DNA from: Hyperoodon ampullatus
Lineage: Eukaryota; Chordata; Mammalia; Artiodactyla; Ziphiidae
Direction: 5' to 3'
NCBI GenBank assembly: GCA_949752795.1
Contig: CATKHW010000008.1
Coordinates: 2,604,001 to 2,668,000 of the forward strand
DNA length: 64,000 nt
Shown here piece after piece: positions 54,601-64,000 of the stretch. The notes under the pieces are model-generated. The model was not told the DNA's origin, made no database searches, and worked only from the letters and a program-made list of their open reading frames with translations. The position numbers and the translations under genes were made by a program. How positions within the stretch are numbered: position 1 is the first letter of the stretch; each line of letters opens with the position of its first letter.

Positions 54601-55711
54601 AGCTCCATGACGCATGTCATCAGAATGCTCCATTGACTTCTAATCACAATGCTCCATGTCCTTGTCATCACAGTGTTCCAAGACCAATTTAATCACAATG
54701 CTCCATGCCCCTTTTCATCTCAATGCTCCATGAACCATGTCATCACAATGCACCATGCCCATCATCATAATGCTTCTTGCTATTGTCATCACAATGAAAT
54801 CAAAATGCTCCATGACCTCTGTCATCACAATGCTCCAAACCGTTGTTATCACAATGTTCCATAACACTTGTCATCACAACGCCCCATGACGCTCGTCATC
54901 ACAATTTTACAGGGGTTTCTCATCACAATGCTCCATGACCTTTGTCATCACAATGCTCAATACACTTGTCATCACAATGCTCCCTGACACTTGTCATCAG
55001 TATGCTCCTTGAACCCTGTCATGACAAGGCTCCATGCCTTTTCCATCAAAATGATTCATGCCCTTTTCATCACAATGCTCCAAGACCCCTGTAATCACAA
55101 TGCTCCATGCCCTTGTCATCACAAAGCTCCATGATGCATGTCATCAGAACGCTCTATGGTCTTCTCATCCAAATGCTCCATGCCCTTGTCATCCCAATAC
55201 TCCAACACCCTTGTAATCACAATGCTCCTTGCCCCTTTTCATCAGAATGCTCCATGAGACTTGTCATCACAAGGCTCCATGGTCTTCTCATCACAGTGCT
55301 CCAGGACCTTGTCATCACAGTGCTCCATGACTCCTGTCTTCACAATACTCCATGAACATTTTCAGCCCAAAGATCCATGACCTTCTCATCTCACTTCTCC
55401 ATGACCTTTGTCATCACAATGCTCCATGACCTCTGTCATCACAACCCTCCATGACCCCTAACAACACAGTGATACGGGACTCTTGTCATCAAAATGCTCC
55501 ATAACTCTTGTCATCACAATGATCCATGCCCTTTTCATCCCAATGCTCCATGATCCATGTAATCACAGTGCTCCGTGAGGATTGTCATCACAGTGCTCCG
55601 TGACCCTTGTCATCACAATGCTCCATGCCTTTGTCAGCACAATGCTACATGGCCTTGTCATCACAATCCTCGATCACCCCTGGGATCACATTGCAACATG
55701 CTCTTGTCATC

Positions 55712-57251
55712 TCTGTCTTTATTTTCTGGTTTTTACAGATTTTCGGATGTCCTTTTTGACCGGTGGGAAGTGACAATTCTTTGTAGTGTGGATTTGTATT
55801 GCGGGGTTGCTTGATTGGCCAGAAAGGGCGTATGCCTTTTCTCCTGAATATATTCAGCAGAAAATGCATACGCCCTTTTTGGCCAAGTGCATCATTGTCG
55901 AAGTTGTTACGCTTTTCCTGTGCTTTAAAGGCGATTCCAGTTTAACTCTTGAAATATGTTTTCTGCAATTCGGCCTCATTTTCAAGTTGGCTTCGTTGCC
56001 TTCCCTCAAGAGATTTTTGGAAGAGAGTTGTCCTTTATAACTCTGCAGGTTTGTGAATTGCTGTGCCCCTGAGCTCCAATTTTCAACTCGTGTTTTTGTG
56101 AGCTGACCGCAAATCTACAATTTTGCTACAGGACCTATACTGGTTCCGGGGGTGCAGGCTGACGCTTTGGTTAATTCTTCCTTCTGGACTGGAAATTAGA
56201 GTGACATGTGTCCGTCCAAATGCCTACAGCTACTCTCTGATTTGTTCTCCCTCTTTCCTTTCATCCACTGCACAATTTGCAAACTGTGCGAACCAGTAGC
56301 TTATAGGGGCTGACTCTCCAAGTTGGGAGATTGATAGTAAAGCAGTTGGAATGTCAAACTGGAGCACAAGGAGAGGAAAAATTAGGAGCCTTTTAGAAAT
56401 CTTTTGCCATCACAGGGTGTCCATTCTCTAGGTTTCCCATACATGTTATAACTGTATTGATATTCCCTTCTACCTGGAGAGTTGGGACCCATGGAATGGG
56501 TGGCATGCATTACTGCTTTAAAGGATCTGCATTTTATCACCCAATCTCACCAGTCCTCTCAGCCCCAAGTGTCCAGCCTTATGTCTCATCTAGCTGTCTT
56601 TGCAGATAGGGTCGTTCCAGGTTTCATCAGAACCCCTGAAGGAATTGTGTAAGAATTTTGTTGTTTCTTTTGTTTTGTTTTTGAAATTCATTTATATAAT
56701 GGGGTTGAGCTGATTTTCACCGACGTGTTTATGCCTGTCTAGACACACTTGATTCCCTTATGGAGGCATATCAATATATAGGTTTTAACATTCTTACTAG
56801 TCAGATATATTCCTCTGTGTGGAATAGGGGTATTGAGTCCCGTTCACAGAGGAAGGTGTAGGATTTGTCTATTCTGTATTTGCTTCATGGAATGGGACCA
56901 GTGCTAATATCAAAGTCTGGTTTTATGCATCACCCCACCTCTCCTCTCCCCTTATCAGGCATAAGAGTGTTTTCTCAATGTGAGACTCTGTTCTCTTTCC
57001 TAACTCAGTTCATGTGTAGCCATGTTTACAGGACCTTCATAAGTGATATCTTATGATAAGTTTCTTTTTCTGTGTGACTTATATCACTTAGAATCATCGT
57101 ACCTAAATCCACTCATTATGCTGTTACTGGCTTTATGACATTGATTTCATGTCTGAGTGATATTCCATTGTACAAAATTACCACAAGTTCTTTACGCAAT
57201 TTTCTCTTTCCTGGAATACTTAAGTTGTACTGAAGTTGAGGTTCTTGTATG
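55712..57251 (-). repeat. L1-derived satellite unit 7, 5'-cut
   Basis: The unit enters at a point equivalent to position about 202 of unit 1 (TCTGGTTTTTACA) and runs colinear with units 1-6 to its end. It is more diverged from units 1-6 than those are from each other. The antisense L1 3' part is complete, to the TGTCTGAGTGATATTCC motif near 57,150. Confidence 0.85.
55815..55886. repeat. 72-base palindrome, unit 7
   Basis: Same structure and centre as in the main block, three of 36 pairs mismatched. Confidence 0.92.
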
Positions 57252-59005
57252 CAGAGCAGCCTTAAATTTTGGGGTGCCTGTGTCTTGTTGATATTTAGTC
57301 TTCCCAAGTTATATGCCCATGAGTGGAAGTGCCCTATGCTCGGTAGCTTTGTATTTTAGATGTTTTAGGAAACAGCATACACTTCTTCAGAGTGGGTCTT
57401 GGATATTTATACCACACCCCTCAGCGTGACTAGCTCCCTGTTCTCCATGGCCTCTCCTGCATTTCTGGTTTGTACACATTTTTTGGATGGCCTTTCTGAG
57501 CAGTGGAAATTGACCACTTCTTTGTTGTGCGGATTTGCATTTCCCGCTTGCTTGGTTGGCCAAAAACTCTGTATGTGTTTTTTTCCTAAAAATATTCACG
57601 AAAAAAACGCATACACCCTTTTGCCCAACTGCATCATTTTAGAAATTCTGCTGCTTTTCATATGCTTTAAATGTGAGTCCAATCTACCTTTTGAAATCTG
57701 TTTCCTGCAATTCTGCCTCTCATTCAGATCCTCTTCGTTGCCTTACCTGAATATATTTTTGGACGTTGGTTATCATTTTTATCTTTGCAAGTCTTTGAAT
57801 TGTTTGCTCCTGAGCCCCATTTTGCAACTCGCATTATTTGTGAGCTGGTCGCCAAACCATTGCATTGCTTCCGGCCCTATTCTGGTTCTGGGGAGGCAGG
57901 CTGAGCCTTTGGTTAATTCTTCTTCCTAATGGGAAATTAGAGTGGCATGTGCCTGTCAAAACTCCTACAGCTAGTCTCTCATTGGTTGCCCCTCTTCCCG
58001 TTTATCCTCTGCACAAATTGCAAACTGTGTGAAACAGGAGGTTAAAGGTGCTGATTCTCCAAGTGGGGTGATTGTTAGTAATTTGGCTGGAATGGCGAAC
58101 CCCAGCACCAGGAGATCAAAAATGAGGTGTATTTTAGACACCTTTCCTGGTCACACGGTGTACATTCATCTCGGTTTCCCAGGCATGTTTTTGCTGTCAG
58201 AAGATTCCCTTAAACCTGCAGATTTGGGACCCAAGGAATGGGAATCAGGCAGTATTACTTTAAAAGGTCTGCCTTTACTCACCCAGCCTCTCTAACATCT
58301 CTTAGCGTGCATAGCTTCCTGCCTTATATATCATCCTGCTGTGGGTCTACATGTGTTCAATCCATGTTACATCGTAGCCCTTCAACAAAAGTTGTAAGAA
58401 GTTTTGTCTGTCTCACTGTTTTTATAAATATTTATAAATTTATTTTTATATTGGTTACAGCTGATTTTCAAAGCTCTGTTTTTTGCTGCTGTACATCCAC
58501 TTGATTCATGTACTGTGAGAAAACAATAAATTCTTTTTCAGATGCTTACCAGTTATATATATTATTTTCCAGTGACTTGAGTGCGCTGAGTGCAGTTCTT
58601 TGAGGTACCATGTAGGCCTTGTCAGTTATTCAATTTGGTACTTGGAATGGTGTCTTTGCTAATTTCAACCTCCTGGATAATACCTCACCCTTCCCCACCT
58701 TTCCCATTTAGCAGCCTTATGTCTATTTTCTACATATTTGACTATGTTTCCATTTTATAATTTATTTCATGTGTAGCCATTTTTGATTCCACCTTTAAGT
58801 GACCTCTTATGATATGTGTCTTTTTCTTTCTGTCATATGTCACTTAGAATGATCATATGTAACTCCTCCAGAGTTGTTACAACTGGCCTTATTTCATTGA
58901 TTTCTGGATGAGTAATATTCCACTCTACATAAGTACCCCAACTCTTTTATCCATTTTATCCTTCCAGGGACATTTAGGTTATATCCAAGTTGAGGCCCTT
59001 TTTAA
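57252..59005 (-). repeat. L1-derived satellite unit 8, diverged
   Basis: 1,754-base unit. It keeps L1-like states lost in units 1-6, such as GTATATGCCCATGAGTG (antisense L1 has GTATATGCCCAGGAGTG, units 1-6 have GTATATTCCCTAGACTG) and GATTTGCATTTCC. Open frames here, such as 176 codons at 57,399-57,929 on plus, cross non-coding L1-antisense sequence and are not considered genes. Confidence 0.8.
57556..57628. repeat. Degenerate palindrome, unit 8
   Basis: The outer TTGGCC and CCCAA ends and the TATT centre are present, but the arms pair at only about three quarters of positions and differ in length by a base or more. Confidence 0.7.
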
Positions 59006-60176
59006 CAGAGAGGTGGTAAACGTTGGGGTGCCTGTTTTCTGTCGATTTTTGTTTTTCCCAAGGTATATGCCCATGAGTGCAAGTGCCCTATGCTCTGTAG
59101 CTCATTTTTTAGATGTTTTAGCAAACACAATACACTTCTCCAGAGTGACCGTTGGCAAATTACATTTCCATTATCAACCTCACAGGGCTCCCTTTTCTCC
59201 TCACGCTGTCCTGCATTTCTGGTGTTTACACTTTATGTGGATGGCCCTTCTGACTGATGTGAAGTGATACATTTTGTAGTATAGATTTCCAGTGCCCACC
59301 TGTTTGGTTGGATAAAATGTGTGTATGGCCTTTACTTGAATATATTCAGAAAAAAATGCATACGCCCTTTTTGGCCAACTGCATTATTGGCGATGTTCAG
59401 ACCCTTTTCTTGTGCTTTAATGGGGAGTCCTTTCTACCTCTTCAAATCTGTTTCCTGCCAATCTCCCTTGCTTACAAGTCCTTTTCTGTGACTTACCTCA
59501 AGACATTTTTTGACGATAGATATTTTCAACTCTGCAGTTTCATGAATTTTAGTGCCCCTGAGTTCCATTTTTCAACTTGTGTTTTTGGAAAATGGACACA
59601 AAACAGCGGGATTTCCTCTAGCCCTATTCTGTTTCCGTGGGCAATTCTAGCCTTTGATGAATTTGTCTTCCGTATTGGAAATTAGAGTGGCATGTGCCTG
59701 TCTGAACACCTAGGACTTGTCTCTAAATTTTTCTCATCCTTCCGCTTCATCCTCTGGACAAATTCCAAACTGTGTGCAACAGGATGTTGACGGTGCTGAT
59801 ATCCCCAAGTCAGGAGATTGTTAGGAAAGATGCTGGAGGGGTGAACCCGAGCACCAGGCGATGAGGAGATGAGGTGCCTTTTCCAAACTGTTTCCGATCA
59901 AATGGTGTACCATCCTCTAGGTGTGACAGGCATGTTTTAGCTGTAGGAATGGTCCCGTGCATGTAAGGAGAACACCAGGAATTTTTCCAAATCAGTGCCT
60001 CCCCGAACCACAAACTGGGGAATTTTTAAGCTACGGCTTCACATATGCCCATTAAGGGCCTTGGGAAATAGGCAGAGTCCAAACTTTAGATGATTGAAAT
60101 CTTCGGGATCAGAAGTGCTCTCCATCAGCCTTGCTTAGTTTACATTTTATCTGTCATTGATAGATGATGTCAATAA
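59006..60176 (-). repeat. L1-derived satellite unit 9, edge unit
   Basis: Most diverged unit. It is colinear with unit 8 from CAGAGAGGTGG to about 59,960 (GCTGTAGGAATGGTCCC). It retains CTTCTGACTGATGTGAAGTGATAC, which is closer to antisense L1 than units 1-6. From about 59,960 to 60,176 similarity to the unit is weak. Confidence 0.7.
59308..59378. repeat. Weak palindrome precursor, unit 9
   Basis: The right arm looks like those of other units (GCATACGCCCTTTTTGGCC), but the left arm pairs with it at only about 60% of positions. The GAATATATTC centre is present. Confidence 0.55.
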
Positions 60177-60376
60177 AAATATCTATTCTTTTTCAGATTA
60201 TTTCCCCTTATAGGTTATTGTAAAATATTCAGTGTAGTTCCCTGTGCTATACAGTAGTTCCTTGTTGATGATCTGTTTTATACATAGCAGTGTGTATGTG
60301 TTAATCCCAAACTGTTAATTTATCCCTTCTCCTACCTTTCCCCTTTGGTAATAATAAATTATAAGATTTTATACTT
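60177..60376 (-). mobile_element. L1 3' fragment (cetartiodactyl type), antisense
   Basis: This stretch reads like the reverse complement of a typical cetartiodactyl L1 3' end: TTCTTTTTCAGATT, TATAGGTTATTG, GTTCCCTGTGCTATACAGTA, TTAATCCCAAACT, then CCTTTCCCCTTTGGTAA. It is much closer to L1 than the equivalent part of units 1-8. It sits where unit 9 should contain its antisense L1 3' part, about 90 bases nearer than expected. It is either the unexpanded end of the founding L1 or a separate insertion. No coding capacity. Confidence 0.8.
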
Positions 60377-60468
60377 CTCAGAAATGGGGAATCTGAAAGA
60401 GAGGTATCATTTTCAATGGAAAAGCATTCAAAACAAGATTGAAGCTTCAGCCAAGAGTATTCGATGTA

Positions 60469-60530
60469 CATCCTTGGGAATAAGTCACTTCATTTCTCTA
60501 ATGTTGACCTGACAAATAAGACAGACGTCT
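60469..60530 (+). mobile_element. Possible MIR SINE core fragment
   Basis: The stretch CCTTGGGAATAAGTCACTTC followed by ATTTCTCTAATG and a run ending in AAATAAGACAG resembles the conserved MIR core (CCTTGGGCAAGTCACTT then CTCTGAGCCTCAG and a TGTAAAATGGG-like end). The match is short and was recognised by eye only. Confidence 0.35.
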
Positions 60531-61080
60531 TCACTGAACTTGCTTATAATAAAGTGATGGAAATATCAAATGTAAGTCTTAGAAACATCTTATTTTACCC
60601 GAGCCTTATACACTGCTCTATGTTAACTACAGTTTGGCTCACACATCTGTTCATTGAAGTTACAATGTTCTCAATTTCTGTTACTGATCCTCCAGAGTGG
60701 ACCCCAACAGGAGTCCCTGTGCCCAGTGTCATTGGAGCCAACAGATCAAGACTGAGTTTGTTTCAGGAGCAAAGGAAACTTTATATTTTGAAAACAGAAT
60801 GGAGATCTGAGAGCGTGCACTTCCTCACGGGATGTGGGCTGGGCTGCTGTTTAGGGATCCTGGCAGCGTCAGCAGGAGGGAGGGGATGGAGCTCTCGAGG
60901 GCTTGGTTGGCTGCAGCTCAGGCTCTATGTCGCAGAGTCTGCATGGGACCCCACTAGCTGAGGTGTCAGCACAGCCATTCTGCACTAGGAAATCGGGTCT
61001 GAAGTGCCGGGTGTGGGACCTCTGCATGTGGAACCCTAGGAGCACGTGAAATTAGACAAAGCACAAAGGAAAAACAGGTT
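60531..61080. other. Non-tandem DNA, unassigned
   Basis: Ordinary-looking sequence of mixed composition that becomes GC-rich from 60,830. A plus-strand open frame of 165 codons at 60,464-60,961 resembles no protein I know and overlaps the possible MIR fragment, so I do not call it a gene. No tandem structure was seen. Confidence 0.5.
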
Positions 61081-61707
61081 AGACTTTATTTTATTGCCCA
61101 GATTCTCTTTTGATCTCCCAGGAATTTTTAATGAACGTTGCCGGTGATGAACACCTCCTCTGCTTTTTGTCCCGTTCCACATTCTTGGGGTGCTGAGGGT
61201 GCAGACCCCTCTTTTGTAACTGCTTCATGCTGAGGTGGGAGCCCTCATACACGGGGGGAGGGGCAAAACTTCTCCCCAGCAACCTCCAGGTGAGGTTGAT
61301 TGTCCCAAGGCTTCCTGCCTCACTGCTCGTCCACTTGAGCACCAGCATTGGAAGTGTTATAGATTCTAATGACCTTTACGGGTCCAGGAAAGAGACGCAC
61401 AGAGATGCTGCGGTGGCAGGTTTCACCCCACCCCACATTTGTTCAGCGACCTTAGGCTGACGGTTTTTGCCAGCCTAGATACTCTGACCAGTAGTCTGTG
61501 CTTTCTTTAATTAGGTCCCTGAATTAAAGTATAAACAGCACCATGTGTCAGAGCACTGCCCGCTCAACTCCCAGACAGTCCAGGGTCAGTGTTGATCCAG
61601 GACCATGACGTCCACTGAGTCAATGGCCTTTTGAAGTAGCCAGCAGTCCAGCCGGTCATATTGGCCACCATCACTGTGGTTTCTCTAGGGTTTTCTATGG
61701 TGAAAGC
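61081..61707 (-). other. Possible continuation of the decayed retroviral element
   Basis: Read on the minus strand, this lies downstream of the pol remnant and is broken by stops in all frames. An 85-codon open frame (61,348-61,091) contains no motif I can assign. Position and strand fit the 3' part of the same element, but no integrase or envelope motif was recognised. Confidence 0.3.
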
Positions 61708-62950
61708 GTGATATACGTTTCCCCTGCCAAGCTTATTAGCTCCCGTCTGGGTGCAGTAAGTCCTGCAAGCAGTAGTCTGCTCTTTTGGGGCACAGACTTG
61801 TTTTCTGAGAGAAACTCCAGGTCAAGTGATGGTCATACGTGTCATCTTGGGGGCCCATTGCCCCCATTTGTCTCTCTGGAGGTTGGAGTTGGAGGGCCTC
61901 CTCACTCGAGGTCAGTGTGTCAACAGAGCGACCGCTGCAACTTCAGGGCATGCTGGGTGGTTAGGATCACTACGTGGGGTCCTTTTCCCTTAGGAGGTAG
62001 CTGGTCTTACGGGCTGCTGATTTCAACCTTTTTAGATACCCCAGTATCCTGGCCTGATGGGGCGGTGGGCAAAGCCCTTGGTGACCATAGTTTATCATAC
62101 CTGAAGGGCATTCTTGTATTGCTCCATTTCAAGTGGTCCCAGTTTTTGCACTAAGGCTCCAAGGGCGATTAACCTTTGACCGGGTATGTAAAGGTCAAAG
62201 GGTTTAGCTAAATTAGGGAGTTCCTGGGCAAGGGCCTGAATTGACTGCTCTTTCCATTCTTGAAAGGCTGCTTCTGGATTCTATTCAAAAGGATCATCAT
62301 CTTTTCGTGTCAGTGATTCATGTAGAGGCCCAGCTATTAGACTGTAGTTAGGGATCCAGATGCAGAAAACCTTGGCCTCCCCAGGAACCCCTAAGCTGTC
62401 TTCTAGTTTTAGAAGAGGTAAGGCTGCAAATGGCTTCTTCCCTATCCTGGGATACGTTTCTCTGAATATCTGTGAGAATGAAGCCCAGGCATGTCACCTT
62501 AGCCTGGGATATTTGAGCCTTTTTCTTGTATACCTTCTATCCTTTCTTGGCTAGGTAGTTCAGAGACGTCTTTAGTACGCCTGGCGATCAGAATGTCATC
62601 TGCATATTGAAGGAGGGTTCCCTTTTACAGAGGTAGAACTTTTAGGTCTTTAGAGGACATTTCCCCAATGATGGTGTGGGGATTTTTGAACCATTGGGGC
62701 AGGACGGCCCAGCATTATTGCTTTTGTTGCATGTTGTGTCCTGCCACTCACAAGCCAAAAGTTCTTGTGACTCTGAGATGAGTGGAATACAGAAGAAGGC
62801 ATCATTGAAGTCTAATACAGAATGCCATGGCCTGGTGGATGGTTGAGTGACAAGCAGGGTGTAGGAAATAGGAGCTACTTGATGTATATCCTCGGTGGCT
62901 TCACTGACTGTCCTTATATACTTTACCAGGTCTGCAGCAGCCCATGGGGC
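61708..62950 (-). pseudogene. Decayed gammaretrovirus-like (ERV1-type) pol fragment
   Basis: On the minus strand, translated pieces match the reverse transcriptase to RNase H part of gammaretroviral pol in the right order. First comes a fingers segment with EDIHQV and a downstream TLL (near 62,880-62,840). The palm motif VLDFNDAFFCIPL follows at 62,818-62,780, then the active-site YADD at 62,606-62,595 preceded by LQ and followed by ILIA. Next are a connection segment with CLGFIL near 62,490, a LVQKLGPLE motif near 62,150-62,115, and VVIL near 61,970, as in the RNase H linker. Frameshifts and stop codons separate these pieces, for example right after the first connection motif, so no functional product is possible. 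The catalytic aspartates of YADD survive. Gag, integrase and envelope were not identified. Flanking long terminal repeats are not evident. Confidence 0.8.
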
Positions 62951-63142
62951 TCTCGTGGTCAGGCCAATCCCAGGATATGGAGCTCACCTGGGCTGCACCT
63001 CCACCCCCACAGCCCACAGGGCTCCCGTGGTCAAGTCCCTCCAAGGGTATGGAGCTCACCTGTGCAGCTACCCAGCAGCCCATGGGGCTCTCATAGTCAG
63101 GCCCTTCCTAGGATATGGAGCTCCCTTTGGGCAGGTACCCCA
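62936..63142. repeat. Three tandem copies of a ~68-base repeat
   Basis: Copies start at about 62,936, 63,008 and 63,073. Each contains CAGCCCA(T/C)(G/A)GGGCTC, then GTCA(G/A)G(C/T)CC, then a GGATATGGAGCTC-like motif. Spacings are 72 and 65 bases. The block directly adjoins the 5' (minus-strand) end of the recognisable reverse transcriptase remnant, so it interrupts or replaces the start of that domain. Confidence 0.85.
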
Positions 63143-64000
63143 GAAGGGCTGGAAACACAGGAACCGTGCACATAGCCCACCTTGCAGAGAACCTCCAGAT
63201 CACCTGTCCCTCACACCTGACACAGAACACCCCAGAGCAGGTCTTGAACTAACAAACAGCAACTTTGACAGGTCTGTGACCCCAGGTATCACTCTGTGCG
63301 GCCTCTCTCTGCCTGGTCTTCCAGACACTTCCACTGCAGCCAGGGCACCAGGCCTCTATCTCCACCCACCATCACTCCTCTCCCTGACTCCTGGGTTCCT
63401 CTCATTAGGATAGGGTCTTCTTGAATTTGTTTTCCACTCATGGACCACATAAAATGATAAGAAAACAAGCCACAGCTGCAGCCCCTTGTCTATCCTGACT
63501 CTCAAGAGCCCACACCTGTTCCTTGGGCCTGGCCCGTTTAGCAAGGCTCATTTTCTGCAACTGTGAGCCGCTGAGGGGTGAGGATTGGCTGATTTGGACA
63601 GCCTGACACTGCCTGCCATCCTTCCCCAGGTGTGCCTGGGTTGAGATCAATATAAGCACCTCTCCAGTCAGCAAGAGCTCCTGTAGCTGTGCCTGACGCC
63701 ATGGTCTCTGCCCCGTCAGCAGTGTCGGGGCTGGGGTGGTGGGAGGGAGTGAGGGGTCGTGGCTTTGTGGGTGGCCCAGTGTGAGTGGGGCTCTGCTGGA
63801 CTTCCTGCAGTAGTTGCCAGGCTGCCACCTGCTAAAGAAGAGGATGTGTCACCCATACCTGCCGCTGGAATTTCTCCCCAGGCAGAGGTGAGGAAGTAAA
63901 AAAGCAGTGGGGGCCGTGGCAGGAGGGGTATCTCAGGCAGGGAAGTGGAAAGCTTCCAGAAGAGCATCTGGTGCCAGGACCATCCTGGCTGGCCTGCTGG
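63143..64000. other. GC-rich unassigned DNA at the right end
   Basis: No repeat family, exon or protein was recognised. Open frames of 60-96 codons on the minus strand and 172 codons on plus (62,895-63,413, partly inside the tandem repeat) carry no known motif. The 3' part has C-rich and G-rich runs. The sequence could be more of the retroviral element or host single-copy DNA. Confidence 0.5.
63584..63656 (+). promoter_or_regulatory. Weak promoter-like arrangement
   Basis: An ATTGGCT element (inverted CCAAT box) at 63,584-63,590 is followed about 60 bases later by AATATAAG at 63,649-63,656. The spacing is acceptable for a Pol II or LTR promoter, but both motifs are short and common. No transcript start or gene downstream supports it. 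Confidence 0.2.

Larger units (their letters stand above)
35581..55711 (+). repeat. Minisatellite array B, 24/25-base monomer
   Basis: About 20.1 kb of the same monomer family as array A, in the same orientation, with the same landmark variants (phase break GAAATCAAAATG, CACTAGTCATCAC, GTCACACAAGGCTCTG). The left boundary is abrupt at 35,580. The right boundary is near 55,711, where CTCTTGTCATC passes into the L1-derived unit. CpG-containing variants (ATGACGC, CACGGCC, CTCCGTGAC) recur as block markers. No gene or RNA gene was found. Confidence 0.95.

Noticed and set aside
658..55355. Well over a hundred open frames of 60-180 codons in the minisatellite, rich in C, H, M and S
   Set aside because: The 24-base monomer has no stop in any plus frame and contains two ATGs, so open frames arise automatically. 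They all encode the three frame versions of the same octapeptide (LSSQCSMP, VITMLHAL, CHHNAPCP) and switch frame at every 25-base monomer.
57399..57929. 176-codon open frame in unit 8
   Set aside because: It lies antisense to L1 ORF2-derived sequence and is not conserved in length or sequence in units 7 or 9.
60464..60961. 165-codon open frame considered as a host exon
   Set aside because: It overlaps a possible MIR fragment, there is no clear splice-site support, and no protein similarity could be recalled.
1..64000. Telomere repeats or a subtelomeric end
   Set aside because: No TTAGGG tandem run was found on either strand.

Overview
This window is repetitive eukaryotic DNA with no intact gene that I can support. 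It looks like heterochromatin, and most likely comes from a whale or another cetacean. Two things point there. A 10.2 kb block and a 4.6 kb block are built from a tandem unit of about 1.73-1.75 kb. Much of that unit matches, in antisense, the 3' end of the L1 type typical of cetartiodactyls. A satellite of this length that is basically an L1 derivative is the known 'common cetacean satellite' (about 1.7-1.8 kb in most cetaceans, shorter, about 1.58 kb, in delphinids; recalled from the literature, not searched). The species call is therefore inference, and the period suggests a non-delphinid.

Layout. (1) 1 to about 25,335: a very long minisatellite with a 24/25-base monomer, always in the same orientation. 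(2) About 25,335-35,580: six L1-derived satellite units (five complete, the last cut short). (3) About 35,581-55,711: the same minisatellite again, same orientation. (4) About 55,712-60,376: three more L1-derived units, increasingly diverged from the main block and increasingly like plain L1. (5) 60,377-64,000: mostly non-tandem DNA with a possible MIR fragment, a decayed gammaretrovirus-like (ERV1-type) pol on the minus strand around 61,700-62,950, three tandem copies of a roughly 68-base repeat, and GC-rich DNA I could not assign.

The minisatellite has several levels of organisation: 24/25-base monomers, landmark variant blocks that recur every 1-2 kb, a nearly perfect 3.89 kb tandem duplication (9,324-17,079), a 1,334-base tandem duplication (36,993-39,660), and a looser order of about 5 kb in both arrays. 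The consensus monomer has no stop codon in any plus-strand frame, which is why many meaningless open frames of 60-180 codons appear.

The most interesting structure is a 72-base palindrome near position 300 of every L1-derived unit. It is nearly perfect in several homogenised units (1-3 mismatches per 36-base arm in four of the seven best copies), weak in the two edge units nearest the L1 ancestor, and in one unit both arms carry the same matching substitutions. This suggests that symmetry was gained and is maintained by arm-to-arm correction. The L1-likeness gradient at the right edge and the out-of-phase interleaving of two unrelated satellites are the other main points.
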